A stretch of DNA of 64,000 nt from Novosphingobium album (ex Hu et al. 2023). Its GTDB lineage: Bacteria; Pseudomonadota; Alphaproteobacteria; Sphingomonadales; Sphingomonadaceae. The stretch is taken from NCBI RefSeq assembly GCF_022832385.1, contig NZ_JALHLE010000003.1:124001-188000 (forward strand). Direction: 5' to 3'. Shown in pieces: positions 1 to 7,404 of this stretch. The notes beneath the pieces were generated by a model, which was not told the DNA's origin, did no database searches, and saw only the letters and a list, made by a program, of their open reading frames with translations. The position numbers and the translations under genes were made by a program. How positions within the stretch are numbered: position 1 is the first letter of the stretch; each line of letters starts with the position of its first letter.

Positions 1-207
1 CTGCGAGGTATCCAGATCGATGACGCGCTGGTTCGGGGTCAAGCCTGCCAGCGTGCTGGTGATCGTCGCTTCGCTCACCCCGTCGCGCCGCGCGTGGCTG
101 GCGACGGTCTGCATATAGGCCGAAAAGCTCTCCTGCTGCGCATCCGCCCGCATTGAGGGCAAAGGCAGGGCAGCAAGACAAAGGACCAGAGCGGAAATGC
201 GTAGCAT
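1..207 (-). CDS. lytic murein transglycosylase, N-terminal part (runs off left edge)
   Basis: Read on the minus strand, an ATG at 205-207 opens 69 codons that run off the window. The first ~22 residues form a signal peptide (LVLCLAALPLPSMRADA). They are followed by FSAYMQTVASHARRDGVS and LAGLTPNQRVIDLD, the typical N-terminus of MltB-type (SltB2, GH103) lytic transglycosylases, which cleave peptidoglycan glycan strands in the periplasm to 1,6-anhydromuropeptides. The catalytic Glu lies outside the window, so activity cannot be judged. No upstream start in this frame looks better. The family call is from motif memory only. Confidence 0.75.
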   Translation of the reverse strand, partial: MLRISALVLCLAALPLPSMRADAQQESFSAYMQTVASHARRDGVSEATITSTLAGLTPNQRVIDLDTSQ

Positions 208-374
208 GCTGAATTTCGAGAGAGAAATCATCGCGGTGAATTTCGCACAAACAACCGGTCTTGCAAACCGCTCGGCCATCTCCGTCGTGGACAGACTGGC
301 GCACGTGCAATGCCATTCACCGATGAAGACCCTCTTGCGCCAGCCACGCATTGAGCTATGCGCGAAAAGGCAGC

Positions 375-464
375 GGACAGGTGGCCGAGTGGTTTAAGGC
401 AGCGGTCTTGAAAACCGCCGTGGGTTTACGCTCACCGTGGGTTCGAATCCCACCCTGTCCGCCA
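375..464 (+). tRNA. tRNA-Ser(UGA)
   Basis: A 90-nt class II tRNA. The acceptor stem GGACAGG (375-381) pairs with CCTGTCC (454-460), followed by discriminator G461 and an encoded CCA (462-464). The D arm carries GCCGAGTGGTTTAAGGC. The anticodon stem GCGGT/ACCGC (402-406/414-418) closes the loop CTTGAAA, giving anticodon TGA. A long variable arm and the T loop TTCGAAT follow. It decodes UCA/UCN serine codons. The DNA immediately downstream is unlike the rest of the window in composition, as is often seen beside tRNA integration sites, but no repeat of the tRNA 3' end was found. Confidence 0.97.
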
Positions 465-538
465 ATTTACATTTCCAACATCCCCAGCGCCCCCTGAACA
501 TCGCAAGTATCTGAACTTCATGCCCGCCATGCAGCGCC

Positions 539-727
539 TTGCGATGCCTTACCACCCCGCAGCCAGCCCAACCGAAATGCAGGAAGTGTGGTGCCAAGAC
601 ACGAGCCGGAACGCCATGCGAGCGCCGGAATATTCATCGGATCGGCCGCTGTAAGCTGCACGGAGGGCATGAACACCAGGCCTCGACGATACAGGCAAAG
701 CGACGACCGCAGGCGCAAACCCCATGA
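539..727 (+). pseudogene. frameshifted HGG-motif small protein (phage/island type)
   Basis: From a TTG at 539 the frame reads PKCRKCGAKTRAGTPC and GRCKLHGG, the signature of small prophage/island proteins that normally continue as HGGxxTGPRT. Here the frame after HGG reads HEHQAST. One base later (ATG at 669) the +1 frame reads MNTRPRRYRQSDD, which matches the expected MNTGPRT-like continuation. A single inserted base near 668 would explain both. No convincing ribosome site precedes the TTG. I read this as a decayed gene of unknown function; a short intact protein ending at 727 is the alternative. Confidence 0.5.
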
Positions 728-830
728 AAGGGTGAGAAATGCTGAATCTTGGACACTTCGCTTGTGCGGACAAGCTCCGGCGCGGCCATGGCCACACTGG
801 AAACAACAGGCAAACCCTGCTGCTGAGCCG

Positions 831-1220
831 TTAAATATTGATCGTCAAAATTGGACTTGAATCCTGCTCGGGCACGAACCTTTTCAAGCGCCTGGCCTCC
901 GGCGTCGCTGCGCGTTGCGACATGCCTCCTGTGACCGAATCGTCACTTCCTGCGGGCGACGATGGAACAATGCCCGTCGTATCATTCCGCTCTATCTCAA
1001 GGTGCCACCTGGACCCAGGCGCGCTCTGCTTCCGCACCAGGACAATGGCCTCGTCGAACCTGGTTTGATGCGCATTTATGGCTTCCAGGGCCCGGTTCCG
1101 ATCTCGGTCAGCCTCTTGCAGCCGAGCCGTCGCATCCGCTAACGCCTCCCCCGCCTTGCGCAATTCACTCTGAATTGCAGCCAGGTCAGGCAAATCGTTC
1201 GTCGAACCATTACTCGACAT
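831..1220 (-). CDS. hypothetical protein with coiled-coil N-terminal half
   Basis: 129 residues starting at ATG 1218-1220 behind a good ribosome site (GGAGGGA, 3 nt away). Residues ~12-65 are a heptad-like, Ala/Glu/Arg-rich helix (IQSELRKAGEALADATARLQ). The second half is low in predicted structure and rich in Ser, Pro and Arg. I recognise no family. It lies between a decayed HGG-motif gene and an AT-rich stretch downstream of tRNA-Ser, so an island-borne gene is likely. The ribosome site and continuous frame support it being real; function is unknown. Confidence 0.55.
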   Translation of the reverse strand: MSSNGSTNDLPDLAAIQSELRKAGEALADATARLQEADRDRNRALEAINAHQTRFDEAIVLVRKQSAPGSRWHLEIERNDTTGIVPSSPAGSDDSVTGGMSQRAATPEARRLKRFVPEQDSSPILTINI

Positions 1221-1517
1221 GGTCCCTCCAACGTCCCGCTTAGTGGTTTGAAAACCAGCATTTTTAACCCATCCTTGCAGCGACCTACAAGTGATTCAAA
1301 GTAGGTATAAAATTGCTTTTTAGGGGTAGGTATTTATTGCGCGCTCAATCTAGGCCGCGTGGCATATTTCCAGGTGAAAATTATGTTCACACCGATATAC
1401 AAATCATCGGGCGGTGCGGCTGAATGCACAAGACCAACGGATTACCCACAATACCATTTTAAAAAATGACATCTTTTCATAAAACATATAATAAAATTAC
1501 AATGGAATAAATCAGAA
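1221..1517. other. AT-rich non-coding stretch
   Basis: Between two small genes the sequence becomes clearly AT-rich compared with the rest of the window, with runs such as TTTTTAACCC, ATAAAATT and AAAAAATGAC. The octamer GTAGGTAT occurs twice around 1302-1332. No frame looks coding. The composition change suggests acquired DNA or a promoter region for the membrane-protein gene that follows at 1518. Confidence 0.5.
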
Positions 1518-1781
1518 ATGGCAACATCCTCAAAACCACCAGACCACCTATGGTTTATGATCGCCGCCATTTCATTTCCAATATCTTTACTTATCCTGAA
1601 TTTAGTCTGGTCTAAGCAACTCTGGAAAGGATGGGAAATTTATGCAATCTCCATGATCGCCCTTATCCCAACAATATTATTTATATGTCTTGGGATTTAT
1701 TTCTGGCGGGAGCGAAGGGTCAGGAAGGCCCAGGAAGATCAGATTGAAGAATTTCTTCGCGACATGATGCGTGACGAATAG
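1518..1781 (+). CDS. small two-helix membrane protein, unknown function
   Basis: 87 residues from an ATG at 1518. Two hydrophobic segments are obvious, ~12-31 (FMIAAISFPISLLILNLVW) and ~41-63 (IYAISMIALIPTILFICLGI). A charged C-terminal tail follows (RERRVRKAQEDQIEEFLRDMM) that probably forms an amphipathic cytoplasmic helix. Codon use is AT-rich, with many ATT, TTA and ATA codons, unlike all other genes here, suggesting horizontal acquisition. The ribosome site is poor. No family is recognised; small membrane proteins of this kind occur in prophage and defence islands, but nothing here proves that role. Confidence 0.5.
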   Translation: MATSSKPPDHLWFMIAAISFPISLLILNLVWSKQLWKGWEIYAISMIALIPTILFICLGIYFWRERRVRKAQEDQIEEFLRDMMRDE

Positions 1782-1823
1782 AGGCACTTCCACCATTCAT
1801 GTCGCCAGGCCAATCGGGTTCAA

Positions 1824-1849
1824 CTTGATGACAGCGCCTGTCATTCAAG
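1824..1849. repeat. imperfect hairpin
   Basis: CTTGATGACAG (1824-1834) and CTGTCATTCAAG (1838-1849) form an inverted repeat with one bulged base and a 3-nt loop. It lies between the small membrane-protein gene and the LysR gene. There is no T-run after it on either strand, so it is not a standard intrinsic terminator. It may mark the end of the AT-rich segment or act as an RNA hairpin. Confidence 0.4.
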
Positions 1850-2030
1850 ACTGAACACCAACTCCGCCTAACCGGAGCGGAAATGTGCCCCCATTGTCGC
1901 TGGCGCGGTCTATTTCCCGCCCACATCCCGATCAGGCTTTGGGCGCGGGCGGTGCCAGGCGCGATACAGAAGAATTTGCTGTCTGCTCACCTGCTTGCCA
2001 AAGCCGGTCGCACGAGGCACAGCCCAACCC

Positions 2031-2921
2031 ATGACGCTGGAACAACTGCGGATTTTCGTTGCTGTCGCGGAACGCGAACACGTCACCCGTGCCGCCGAAG
2101 TGCTGAACGTCACCCAATCGGCGGCCAGTGGCGCGATTGCCGCGCTTGAAGCCCGGCACGGCGTCAGGCTGTTCGACCGCGTCGGCAGGCGGATCGAACT
2201 CACCGATGCCGGCCGTATGTTCCTCGAAGAAGCCCGCGCCGTTCTTGCCCGGGCTGCCAGTGCCGAACTGGCGCTCGCCGAATATGGCGGACTGCAACGC
2301 GGCACCCTGCGGCTGGTCGCAAGCCAGACCATCGCCGGATACTGGCTGCCCGAGCGGCTCACCGCCTTTCACCGCCGCTATCCGGGCATCGAGTTGTCGG
2401 TTTCCATCGCCAACAGCGAAGGCGCGGTCGGCGCGGTGCAGGCGGGCCACGCCGAACTCGGCTTCATCGAGGGCACCATCGACGATCCGGCGCTGGCGCA
2501 ATGGGCCGTCGGCGCCGACCAGATGGTGATGGTGGGGCCCGAACCGGTCGAGGCTGTCACCAACGAATGGCTGGCCAGAGCCCCCTGGATCATGCGCGAG
2601 GACGGTTCGGGCACGCGCTCCACGTTCGAAGCTGCGATCCGTGATCGGGGCCTCGATCCCCGCGCCCTCAATGTAGTGCTCACGCTACCCTCGAACGAGG
2701 CGGTGCTGGCCGCCGTGCGCTCGGGCGTCGGCCATGGTGTGCTGTCCACGCTGGTGGCGGGGCCCGCCATCGCCACGCGCGCGCTCCACGCGCTGCCGTT
2801 CCACCTGCCCGAGCGGCCGTTCTTCGGCATCCGGCACAAGGAACGCTATCGCAGCAAGGCCGCAGGCGCCCTGCTCGACGTCATCCACGGACACGAAGCG
2901 CAGGCTGACTGGGTGATCTGA
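2031..2921 (+). CDS. LysR-family transcriptional regulator
   Basis: 296 residues from ATG 2031; a TTG at 1995 would add 12 residues but lacks the usual LysR start. MTLEQLRIFVAVAEREH with VLNVTQSAASGAIAALE is the winged-helix DNA-binding head (residues 1-60). The remainder is the periplasmic-binding-like effector domain (LRLVASQTIAGYWLP; residues ~90-290). It sits 196 bp upstream of, and on the same strand as, a YeiH-type exporter, a pairing seen widely (YeiE/YeiH, CysB-like regulators). It probably controls that exporter in response to a small sulfur or organosulfonate effector; the effector is inferred, not visible. A T-N11-A palindrome lies in the gap. Confidence 0.9.
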   Translation: MTLEQLRIFVAVAEREHVTRAAEVLNVTQSAASGAIAALEARHGVRLFDRVGRRIELTDAGRMFLEEARAVLARAASAELALAEYGGLQRGTLRLVASQTIAGYWLPERLTAFHRRYPGIELSVSIANSEGAVGAVQAGHAELGFIEGTIDDPALAQWAVGADQMVMVGPEPVEAVTNEWLARAPWIMREDGSGTRSTFEAAIRDRGLDPRALNVVLTLPSNEAVLAAVRSGVGHGVLSTLVAGPAIATRALHALPFHLPERPFFGIRHKERYRSKAAGALLDVIHGHEAQADWVI

Positions 2922-3040
2922 TCGCCGCCCGCGATCATTTTGATCGGCAGGCACGCCTCGGAAATCACCCGTTTGATGCCGGCGCGTTCACCGGTCAACG
3001 GAAACCCGCCGATCCCCTTGTCAGACCAATCTTAAATTCA

Positions 3041-3063
3041 GATCAAATCCATACGAATTGATC
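3041..3063 (+). promoter_or_regulatory. probable LysR operator (palindrome)
   Basis: GATCAA (3041-3046), an 11-nt spacer, then TTGATC (3058-3063) forms a perfect inverted repeat. It contains the T-N11-A geometry of LysR-type operators and lies 55 bp upstream of the exporter start at 3118, just downstream of the LysR gene. The position suggests activation of the exporter. The assignment rests on symmetry and position only. Confidence 0.5.
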
Positions 3064-3117
3064 GTTGGAGTGATTGGTTTTCACCGGTCACATGTCTCCA
3101 GTCGCAAGGAGACTGCC

Positions 3118-4179
3118 ATGACCACCCGCCTCGCCCCCTCCCGTATCGCTCCCGGCTTACTGCTCTGCCTTGCCGTCACCGGGGGCGCCTTTGCCCTGCA
3201 ACAGATCGAGGAAGCCCTGTTCGACCGGGCGTGGCTTGAGGCACTGGTGCTCGCGATCCTGCTGGGCACGGCCGTGCGATCGGTGTGGACGCCGCATGAC
3301 CGCTGGTTTCCCGGCATCAGCTTCAGCGCCAGGTTTCTGCTGGAGGCGGCTGTCGTGCTGCTGGGGGTTTCGGTCAGCGCCGCGACGATCCTTGCCGCAG
3401 GGCCCTGGATGCTGCTGGGCATCGCCGGAGTAGTGGTCGTGGCCATCGGGGCGAGCTTCCTGATCGGCCGCCTGTTGCGCCTCCCGGTTCGCATGGCGCT
3501 GCTGGTCGCCTGTGGCAACTCGATCTGCGGCAATTCGGCCATCGCTGCTGTCGCCCCGGTGATCGGCGCGGATGGCGACGACGTTGCCGCCTCGATCGGC
3601 TTTACCGCCGTGCTGGGTGTCGCCGTGGTGCTCGGCCTGCCACTACTCGGCATCGCGCTGCATCTCGACGGGTTGCAGTATGGCGCACTCGCCGGACTTA
3701 CCGTCTATGCCGTGCCGCAAGTGCTGGCGGCCGCCGCGCCGCTGGGAACGGCCGCCGTGCAGATGGGCACACTGGTCAAGCTGGTGCGCGTCCTCATGCT
3801 AGGGCCGGTCTGCCTGCTGCTGTCGCTGGTCGCGCCGCGTCTGCGCGAGGAAACCGATGAGTCCGCACCCCACGTCACCGCGGGCGAGCGCCCGGCGCCC
3901 GGACGCCCTGCCCTCCATCAGCTCGTGCCGTGGTTCATCATCGGCTTCCTTGTGCTGGTCGGTGTCCGCTCGCTCGGCCTCGTTCCTCACGTGCTGATTG
4001 CCCCCGCAGGCACCGTGGCGACGTTCCTTACCGTCGTATCGATGGCGGCGCTGGGTCTGGGCGTCGATGTGCGCACGGTAGCCTCCGCCGGAGGGCGGGT
4101 CACCGCTGCAGTCGTGCTGTCACTGCTGGTACTGGGCGCGATCAGCCTCACCCTGATCCAGGTGCTTGCCATTGTCTGA
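3118..4179 (+). CDS. YeiH-family putative sulfate/sulfonate exporter
   Basis: 353 residues from ATG 3118, chosen because AAGGAG lies 6 nt upstream; a TTG at 3058 falls inside the operator-like palindrome. The protein is strongly hydrophobic with about ten membrane helices. It carries the family signature GNSICGNSAIAAVAPVI (~residues 138-154) and VQMGTLVKLVRVLMLGPVCL. This is the UPF0324/YeiH family (PF03601), inner-membrane proteins annotated as putative sulfate exporters and linked elsewhere to sulfite/sulfonate metabolism. The LysR gene upstream is its likely regulator. Substrate specificity cannot be read from sequence. Confidence 0.85.
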   Translation: MTTRLAPSRIAPGLLLCLAVTGGAFALQQIEEALFDRAWLEALVLAILLGTAVRSVWTPHDRWFPGISFSARFLLEAAVVLLGVSVSAATILAAGPWMLLGIAGVVVVAIGASFLIGRLLRLPVRMALLVACGNSICGNSAIAAVAPVIGADGDDVAASIGFTAVLGVAVVLGLPLLGIALHLDGLQYGALAGLTVYAVPQVLAAAAPLGTAAVQMGTLVKLVRVLMLGPVCLLLSLVAPRLREETDESAPHVTAGERPAPGRPALHQLVPWFIIGFLVLVGVRSLGLVPHVLIAPAGTVATFLTVVSMAALGLGVDVRTVASAGGRVTAAVVLSLLVLGAISLTLIQVLAIV

Positions 4180-4200
4180 GCGCTTTCCAGCCAAAGCGCT
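4179..4200 (+). terminator. hairpin at the exporter stop codon
   Basis: AGCGCTTT (4179-4186) and AAAGCGCT (4193-4200) form a perfect 8-bp stem with a 6-nt loop beginning at the stop codon of the exporter gene. No U-tract follows, so it may stabilise the 3' end of the mRNA or assist Rho-type termination rather than being a classical intrinsic terminator. Confidence 0.4.
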
Positions 4201-4299
4201 GCCAGCCGGAACAAATGCGATGCAGCCGTTCACGATTATTTATTCATAATTTTCTATCGCCTGCCCCATCCGGCACAACGCAGGCGAAGGGAAAGGGCA

Positions 4300-5010
4300 T
4301 TGAACAGGATCATTTCGATCGTTCCGCTGCTTTTCGCCATGGTGACGGTCGCAGTTCCGGCGATGGCGCAGGATGCGGATCATGACCAGCAATCCGCCTT
4401 TACAGTGTCGGCCAATGTCTCGCTGACGTCCGACTACCGGTTTCGCGGCATCAGTTCCTCGAACAAGGATCCCGCCGTCCAGGGCGGCATCGACGTAAGC
4501 CATGAAAGCGGCCTGTTCGTGGGGACATGGGCTTCGAGCATCGCGACATATGGCGGCTCGAACATGGAACTGGACGTCTATGGAGGATACAGCGGTTCGG
4601 CCGGTGCTGTCGACTACACGCTGACCGCGCTGGTCTATCTGTATCCCGGCGGCAGCGGCGTGAATTACGCGGAGTTCTCAGGCTCTTTCACCACCGCGGC
4701 GGGCCCGGCAACGGTCGGCGTCGATCTCGCATGGGTGCCCTCGCAAGACAATTTCGGCGGCGACAATTTCTATATCGCGGGCAAGGGCGAAGTGCCGCTG
4801 GGCGGCACAAAGGCCAGCCTGTTCGGCCACTTCGGCTATGAGAACGGCGATGCCTATTTCAACAAGTTGGACTGGGAGGCGGGGATTTCCTATTCTGCAG
4901 GCCCGCTGACGGCATCGCTGTCCTACGTCGATTCCGACTATTCGGGGATCAATCAGGCGGGCCGCCTTGCCACTGCCGGGCTTGTTGCATCGGTCACGGC
5001 CACATTCTGA
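4300..5010 (+). CDS. TorF-family putative outer-membrane porin
   Basis: 236 residues starting at TTG 4300 behind AAGGGAAAGG. The signal peptide (residues 1-23) ends AMA|QDAD. The mature part has the Gcw_chp/TorF signature: SLTSDYRFRGISSSNKDPAVQG, then DVYGGYSG and alternating beta strands (SFTTAAGPATVGVDLAW, GKGEVPLGG), ending in VTATF with a C-terminal aromatic typical of BAM substrates. It is expected to form a small outer-membrane barrel; the solute is unknown. It lies 120 bp after the exporter and 13 bp before a cyclase-like gene, so it may be co-transcribed with the latter. Confidence 0.88.
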   Translation: MNRIISIVPLLFAMVTVAVPAMAQDADHDQQSAFTVSANVSLTSDYRFRGISSSNKDPAVQGGIDVSHESGLFVGTWASSIATYGGSNMELDVYGGYSGSAGAVDYTLTALVYLYPGGSGVNYAEFSGSFTTAAGPATVGVDLAWVPSQDNFGGDNFYIAGKGEVPLGGTKASLFGHFGYENGDAYFNKLDWEAGISYSAGPLTASLSYVDSDYSGINQAGRLATAGLVASVTATF

Positions 5011-5023
5011 TCCGGATTTGAAC

Positions 5024-5812
5024 ATGCATCGTCTCTTCCTCTCCGTGGACATGGTCGGCTCGACCCAGTTCAAGGCAACCGCCTCGGCCAGGGGAGCCGG
5101 AGGATGGCTGGAGACCTTCCGCACGTTCTTCACCAATTTCCCGCTGATGCTGGCGGGGCAGATGGCCTTCGAGTTCCTCGACGAGGTCGAAACCCCGGCG
5201 GTTGACGTCTGGAAGGCCATGGGCGACGAAGTGATCTTCACTGCCCTGCCCTCCAGCGCGGAAGAGCTGACCGGCATCCTGCGCGTGCTGTTGCGCACGA
5301 TGCGGCTTTACGAAGCGCAGCACTTCGAACGGTTGCCGCTGCGGCTCAAGGGCACCGCGTGGCTGGCCGATTTCACCGAAAACAACATCGCGCTGGAAAT
5401 CCCGGAACTGTCCTCCAACGACGCCGCGCCGCATCTGGACTACATCGGACCGGACCTCGACCTGGGCTTTCGCCTGTCCAAGTTCGCACGGCCCGCCAGC
5501 CTCGTACTGTCGCTCGACCTCGTCGAGGTACTGCTCGGCGCGGACAACCGCGCGGACGTCGCGCTCTATCTGGTGGGACGTGAGGAGCTGAAGGGCGTGA
5601 TGTTCGGGCGCCCCTATCCGATCATCTGGATGCACGATGCGCTGGAAAGCTTCGATTTCCTGCCATGGGAGGCGGAGGCCTGCACATACACCGCCTCGGT
5701 GATCGGCGCCGATCCCACGCCCGAACCCGCACTGCGCCGCCAGATCGAGGACATGCGGCTCTACTTGCGCAAGATGCATGGGATCGAACGGCCTCCGATC
5801 GCGCTGCGGTAG
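5024..5812 (+). CDS. soluble class III nucleotidyl cyclase-like protein
   Basis: 262 residues from ATG 5024; longer in-frame starts overlap the porin gene. LFLSVDMVGSTQFKA (residues 4-18) matches the first metal-binding motif of class III cyclases (FSDIVGST) and VWKAMGDEVIFTA (~64-76) matches the second (KxxGDxxLAxF). YIGPDLDLGFRLSKFARP resembles the G..N.AaRL segment before the transition-state residues. No membrane or sensor domain is present. Residues ~160-262 are atypical, and the late Asn/Arg pair of active enzymes is not clear, so it may be an effector-binding relic rather than an active cyclase. No operon partner beyond the porin is visible. Confidence 0.6.
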   Translation: MHRLFLSVDMVGSTQFKATASARGAGGWLETFRTFFTNFPLMLAGQMAFEFLDEVETPAVDVWKAMGDEVIFTALPSSAEELTGILRVLLRTMRLYEAQHFERLPLRLKGTAWLADFTENNIALEIPELSSNDAAPHLDYIGPDLDLGFRLSKFARPASLVLSLDLVEVLLGADNRADVALYLVGREELKGVMFGRPYPIIWMHDALESFDFLPWEAEACTYTASVIGADPTPEPALRRQIEDMRLYLRKMHGIERPPIALR

Positions 5813-5942
5813 TCCGCGGGGGTAAATTCGGGCGCGGGCGCGTGGCAGCTATCGGGGATTTACGACCAAGATTGAACCGTCAGGGCCCCCTGATAATGCT
5901 GACGTTCGTTGCAATGCTTGGATCATATGTGGTCACGGGCAT

Positions 5943-6284
5943 TCATCCAAGCCGATAAGGCGTTGGGTCCCCCCGCTCGGCAATGAGCTGTTTGCGGGCC
6001 TCCGAAAGGCAGAGGCCATATTCTGTCGAAACTTCCTCTCTGGCCCGGCCGATACTCGCGGCAATGAGATCGAGAATCGCGTCTTCTGGCATTACGGCGA
6101 TTTCGCGTGTCACAATCTGCTCGTCGAGCTTGTAAGATCTAGCCAGAAGTCTGGTCGCACGGGCGCGTTGCCTAAACTCGAAGTCCATGAGCCGAGCGGA
6201 CTCGAACTCCTCCTTCTTTCGCATCGCTTTGCCAAGATCCCACACCATGAGGACTGGTATGCCGCTGGCTTCTTCGCAACTCAA
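5943..6284 (-). CDS. hypothetical protein
   Basis: Up to 113 residues, opening at TTG 6284 just after an in-frame stop; an ATG about 14 codons later (MVWDLGKAMRKKEEF) is an equally good start. It is a soluble, mostly helical, charged protein (RLMDFEFRQRARATRLLARSYK; IGRAREEVSTEYGLCLSEARKQL). No family is recognised. An IS630-type element is inserted 34 bp upstream of its 5' end, which may have separated it from its native promoter. Codon use fits a real gene; function is unknown. Confidence 0.5.
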   Translation of the reverse strand: MSCEEASGIPVLMVWDLGKAMRKKEEFESARLMDFEFRQRARATRLLARSYKLDEQIVTREIAVMPEDAILDLIAASIGRAREEVSTEYGLCLSEARKQLIAERGDPTPYRLG

Positions 6285-6319
6285 GACGTTGCTAGCTTCT
6301 CACGCCTTTGCGAGCATTA

Positions 6320-6332
6320 GAGCGGTTTTCGA
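6320..6332 (+). repeat. IS630 left inverted repeat
   Basis: GAGCGGTTTTCGA directly after TA (6318-6319); a perfect inverted match to 7342-7354. Confidence 0.9.
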
Positions 6333-6411
6333 CCGTTCTGAATCGGGATGGGATTCCCTTTGGTCACGATTTCTGATTCAGAATCCGTGCTGGTGAAGGA
6401 GGCCGGCATGG

Positions 6412-6768
6412 ATGGCTCTTTCGATGGATTTGCGCACTCGGCTCTTGGCAGCGGTGGATAGTGGATCGAGTTGTCGTGCTGCGGCGGCCCGGTTTGGTGT
6501 TGCACCATCAACGGCGGTCCGCTGGCGGGCACAGCAGCGCGAGACGGGTGACATTGCACCAAAGCCCCTAGGCGGCGATATGCGTTCGCGGCGGATGGAA
6601 GAGCGGGCAGCGGACATTCTGGCCATTTGGGAGGAGCGCAGGGACATCACCCTCGGAGAACTGCGCTTAGCGCTGGCAGACAAGGGTATGGACGTTTCCG
6701 TTGCCGGGCTACATCGCTTTTTTGTTCGCCGCGGACTGACGCGCAAAAAAAGACAGGCCATGCGATAG
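6412..6768 (+). CDS. IS630 transposase OrfA (helix-turn-helix part)
   Basis: 118 residues from ATG 6412, preceded by AAGGAGG. SLDLRTRLLAAVDSG-like start, CRAAAARFGVAPSTAVRWRA is the DNA-binding helix-turn-helix, and DITLGELRLALADKGMDVSV is the second helical domain typical of IS630/ISRj1-like OrfA. The frame ends shortly after a run of seven A residues (6745-6751). A -1 slip there would enter the OrfB frame (KTGHAIEQDRPDILKQR), the usual programmed frameshift arrangement of this family. Confidence 0.88.
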   Translation: MALSMDLRTRLLAAVDSGSSCRAAAARFGVAPSTAVRWRAQQRETGDIAPKPLGGDMRSRRMEERAADILAIWEERRDITLGELRLALADKGMDVSVAGLHRFFVRRGLTRKKRQAMR

Positions 6769-7332
6769 AGCAAGATCGACCCGACATCCTTAAGCAGCGT
6801 CAGGACTGGTTCGAGGGTCAACTCGATCTCGAACCGGAGCGTCTGGTCTTCATCGACGAAACCTGGACCGCGACCAATATGACCCGCAGCCACGGTCGTT
6901 GCCCGAAAGGCGAGCGGCTGCGGATGGGCTTCCCGCACGGCCACCGCAAGACCACCACCTTGGTCGCCGGCCGGCATGGTCGCGCCCATGGTGCTCGATG
7001 GGCCGATCAACGGCGACTGGTTCGAAGCCTACGTCGCCCAGGTCCTCGTCCCGGAACTGCGGCCCGGCGACGTCGTCATCATGGACAACCTGTCGAGCCA
7101 CAAGCGCACATCGGTGCAGGTGCTCATCGAGACCGCAGGCGCAACCCTGCGCTTTCTTCCACCCTACAGCCCCGACTTCAATCCGATCGAGAAAGCGTTC
7201 TCCCGCCTCAAGGCCATGCTCCGTAAAGCGGGCGAGCGTACCGTCAGTGGCCTGTGGAGCTTGATCGGCAAACTCATCGATATCTTCCAGCCCCACGAAT
7301 GCGCCAACTACTTCAGATCATGCGGGTACTAA
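6744..7332 (+). pseudogene. IS630 transposase OrfB (DDE domain, broken by a second frameshift)
   Basis: After the A7 slip site the frame encodes RLVFIDETWTATNMTRS with the first catalytic Asp, up to RKTTTLVAG at about 6970. There it degenerates (RHGRAHGARW), and the correct sequence resumes in another frame as MVAPMVLDGPINGD, VVIMDNLSSHK (second Asp) and PDFNPIEKAFSRLK (catalytic Glu), ending at 7332. Intact relatives read through with several residues between LVAG and GMVAP, so a short deletion near 6970-6980 is likely. All three DDE residues survive but not in one frame. Confidence 0.8.
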
Positions 7333-7341
7333 CCAGAATGA

Positions 7342-7354
7342 TCGAAAACCGCTC
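7342..7354 (-). repeat. IS630 right inverted repeat
   Basis: TCGAAAACCGCTC directly before TA (7355-7356); complement of the left end at 6320-6332. Confidence 0.9.
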
Positions 7355-7404
7355 TAAAACCGACCAAGCGCCCGTCTGACAAGGAACTTTCGTTCAGGCG
7401 GCAA

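Larger units (their letters stand above)
6320..7354 (+). mobile_element. IS630-family insertion sequence (1035 bp, degenerate)
   Basis: The ends are identical 13-bp inverted repeats: GAGCGGTTTTCGA at 6320-6332 and its complement at 7342-7354. They are followed inwards by imperfect similarity (CCGTTCTG against TCATTCTG). A TA dinucleotide flanks each end (6318-6319 and 7355-7356), the hallmark target duplication of IS630/Tc1-mariner elements. Inside are two overlapping transposase frames. It sits between two genes on the minus strand without breaking a recognisable frame. A second frameshift in orfB suggests this copy can no longer encode its own transposase. Confidence 0.92.

Noticed and set aside
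375..2030. Complete integrative element with attachment repeats at tRNA-Ser
   Set aside because: No integrase and no second copy of the tRNA 3' end could be found.
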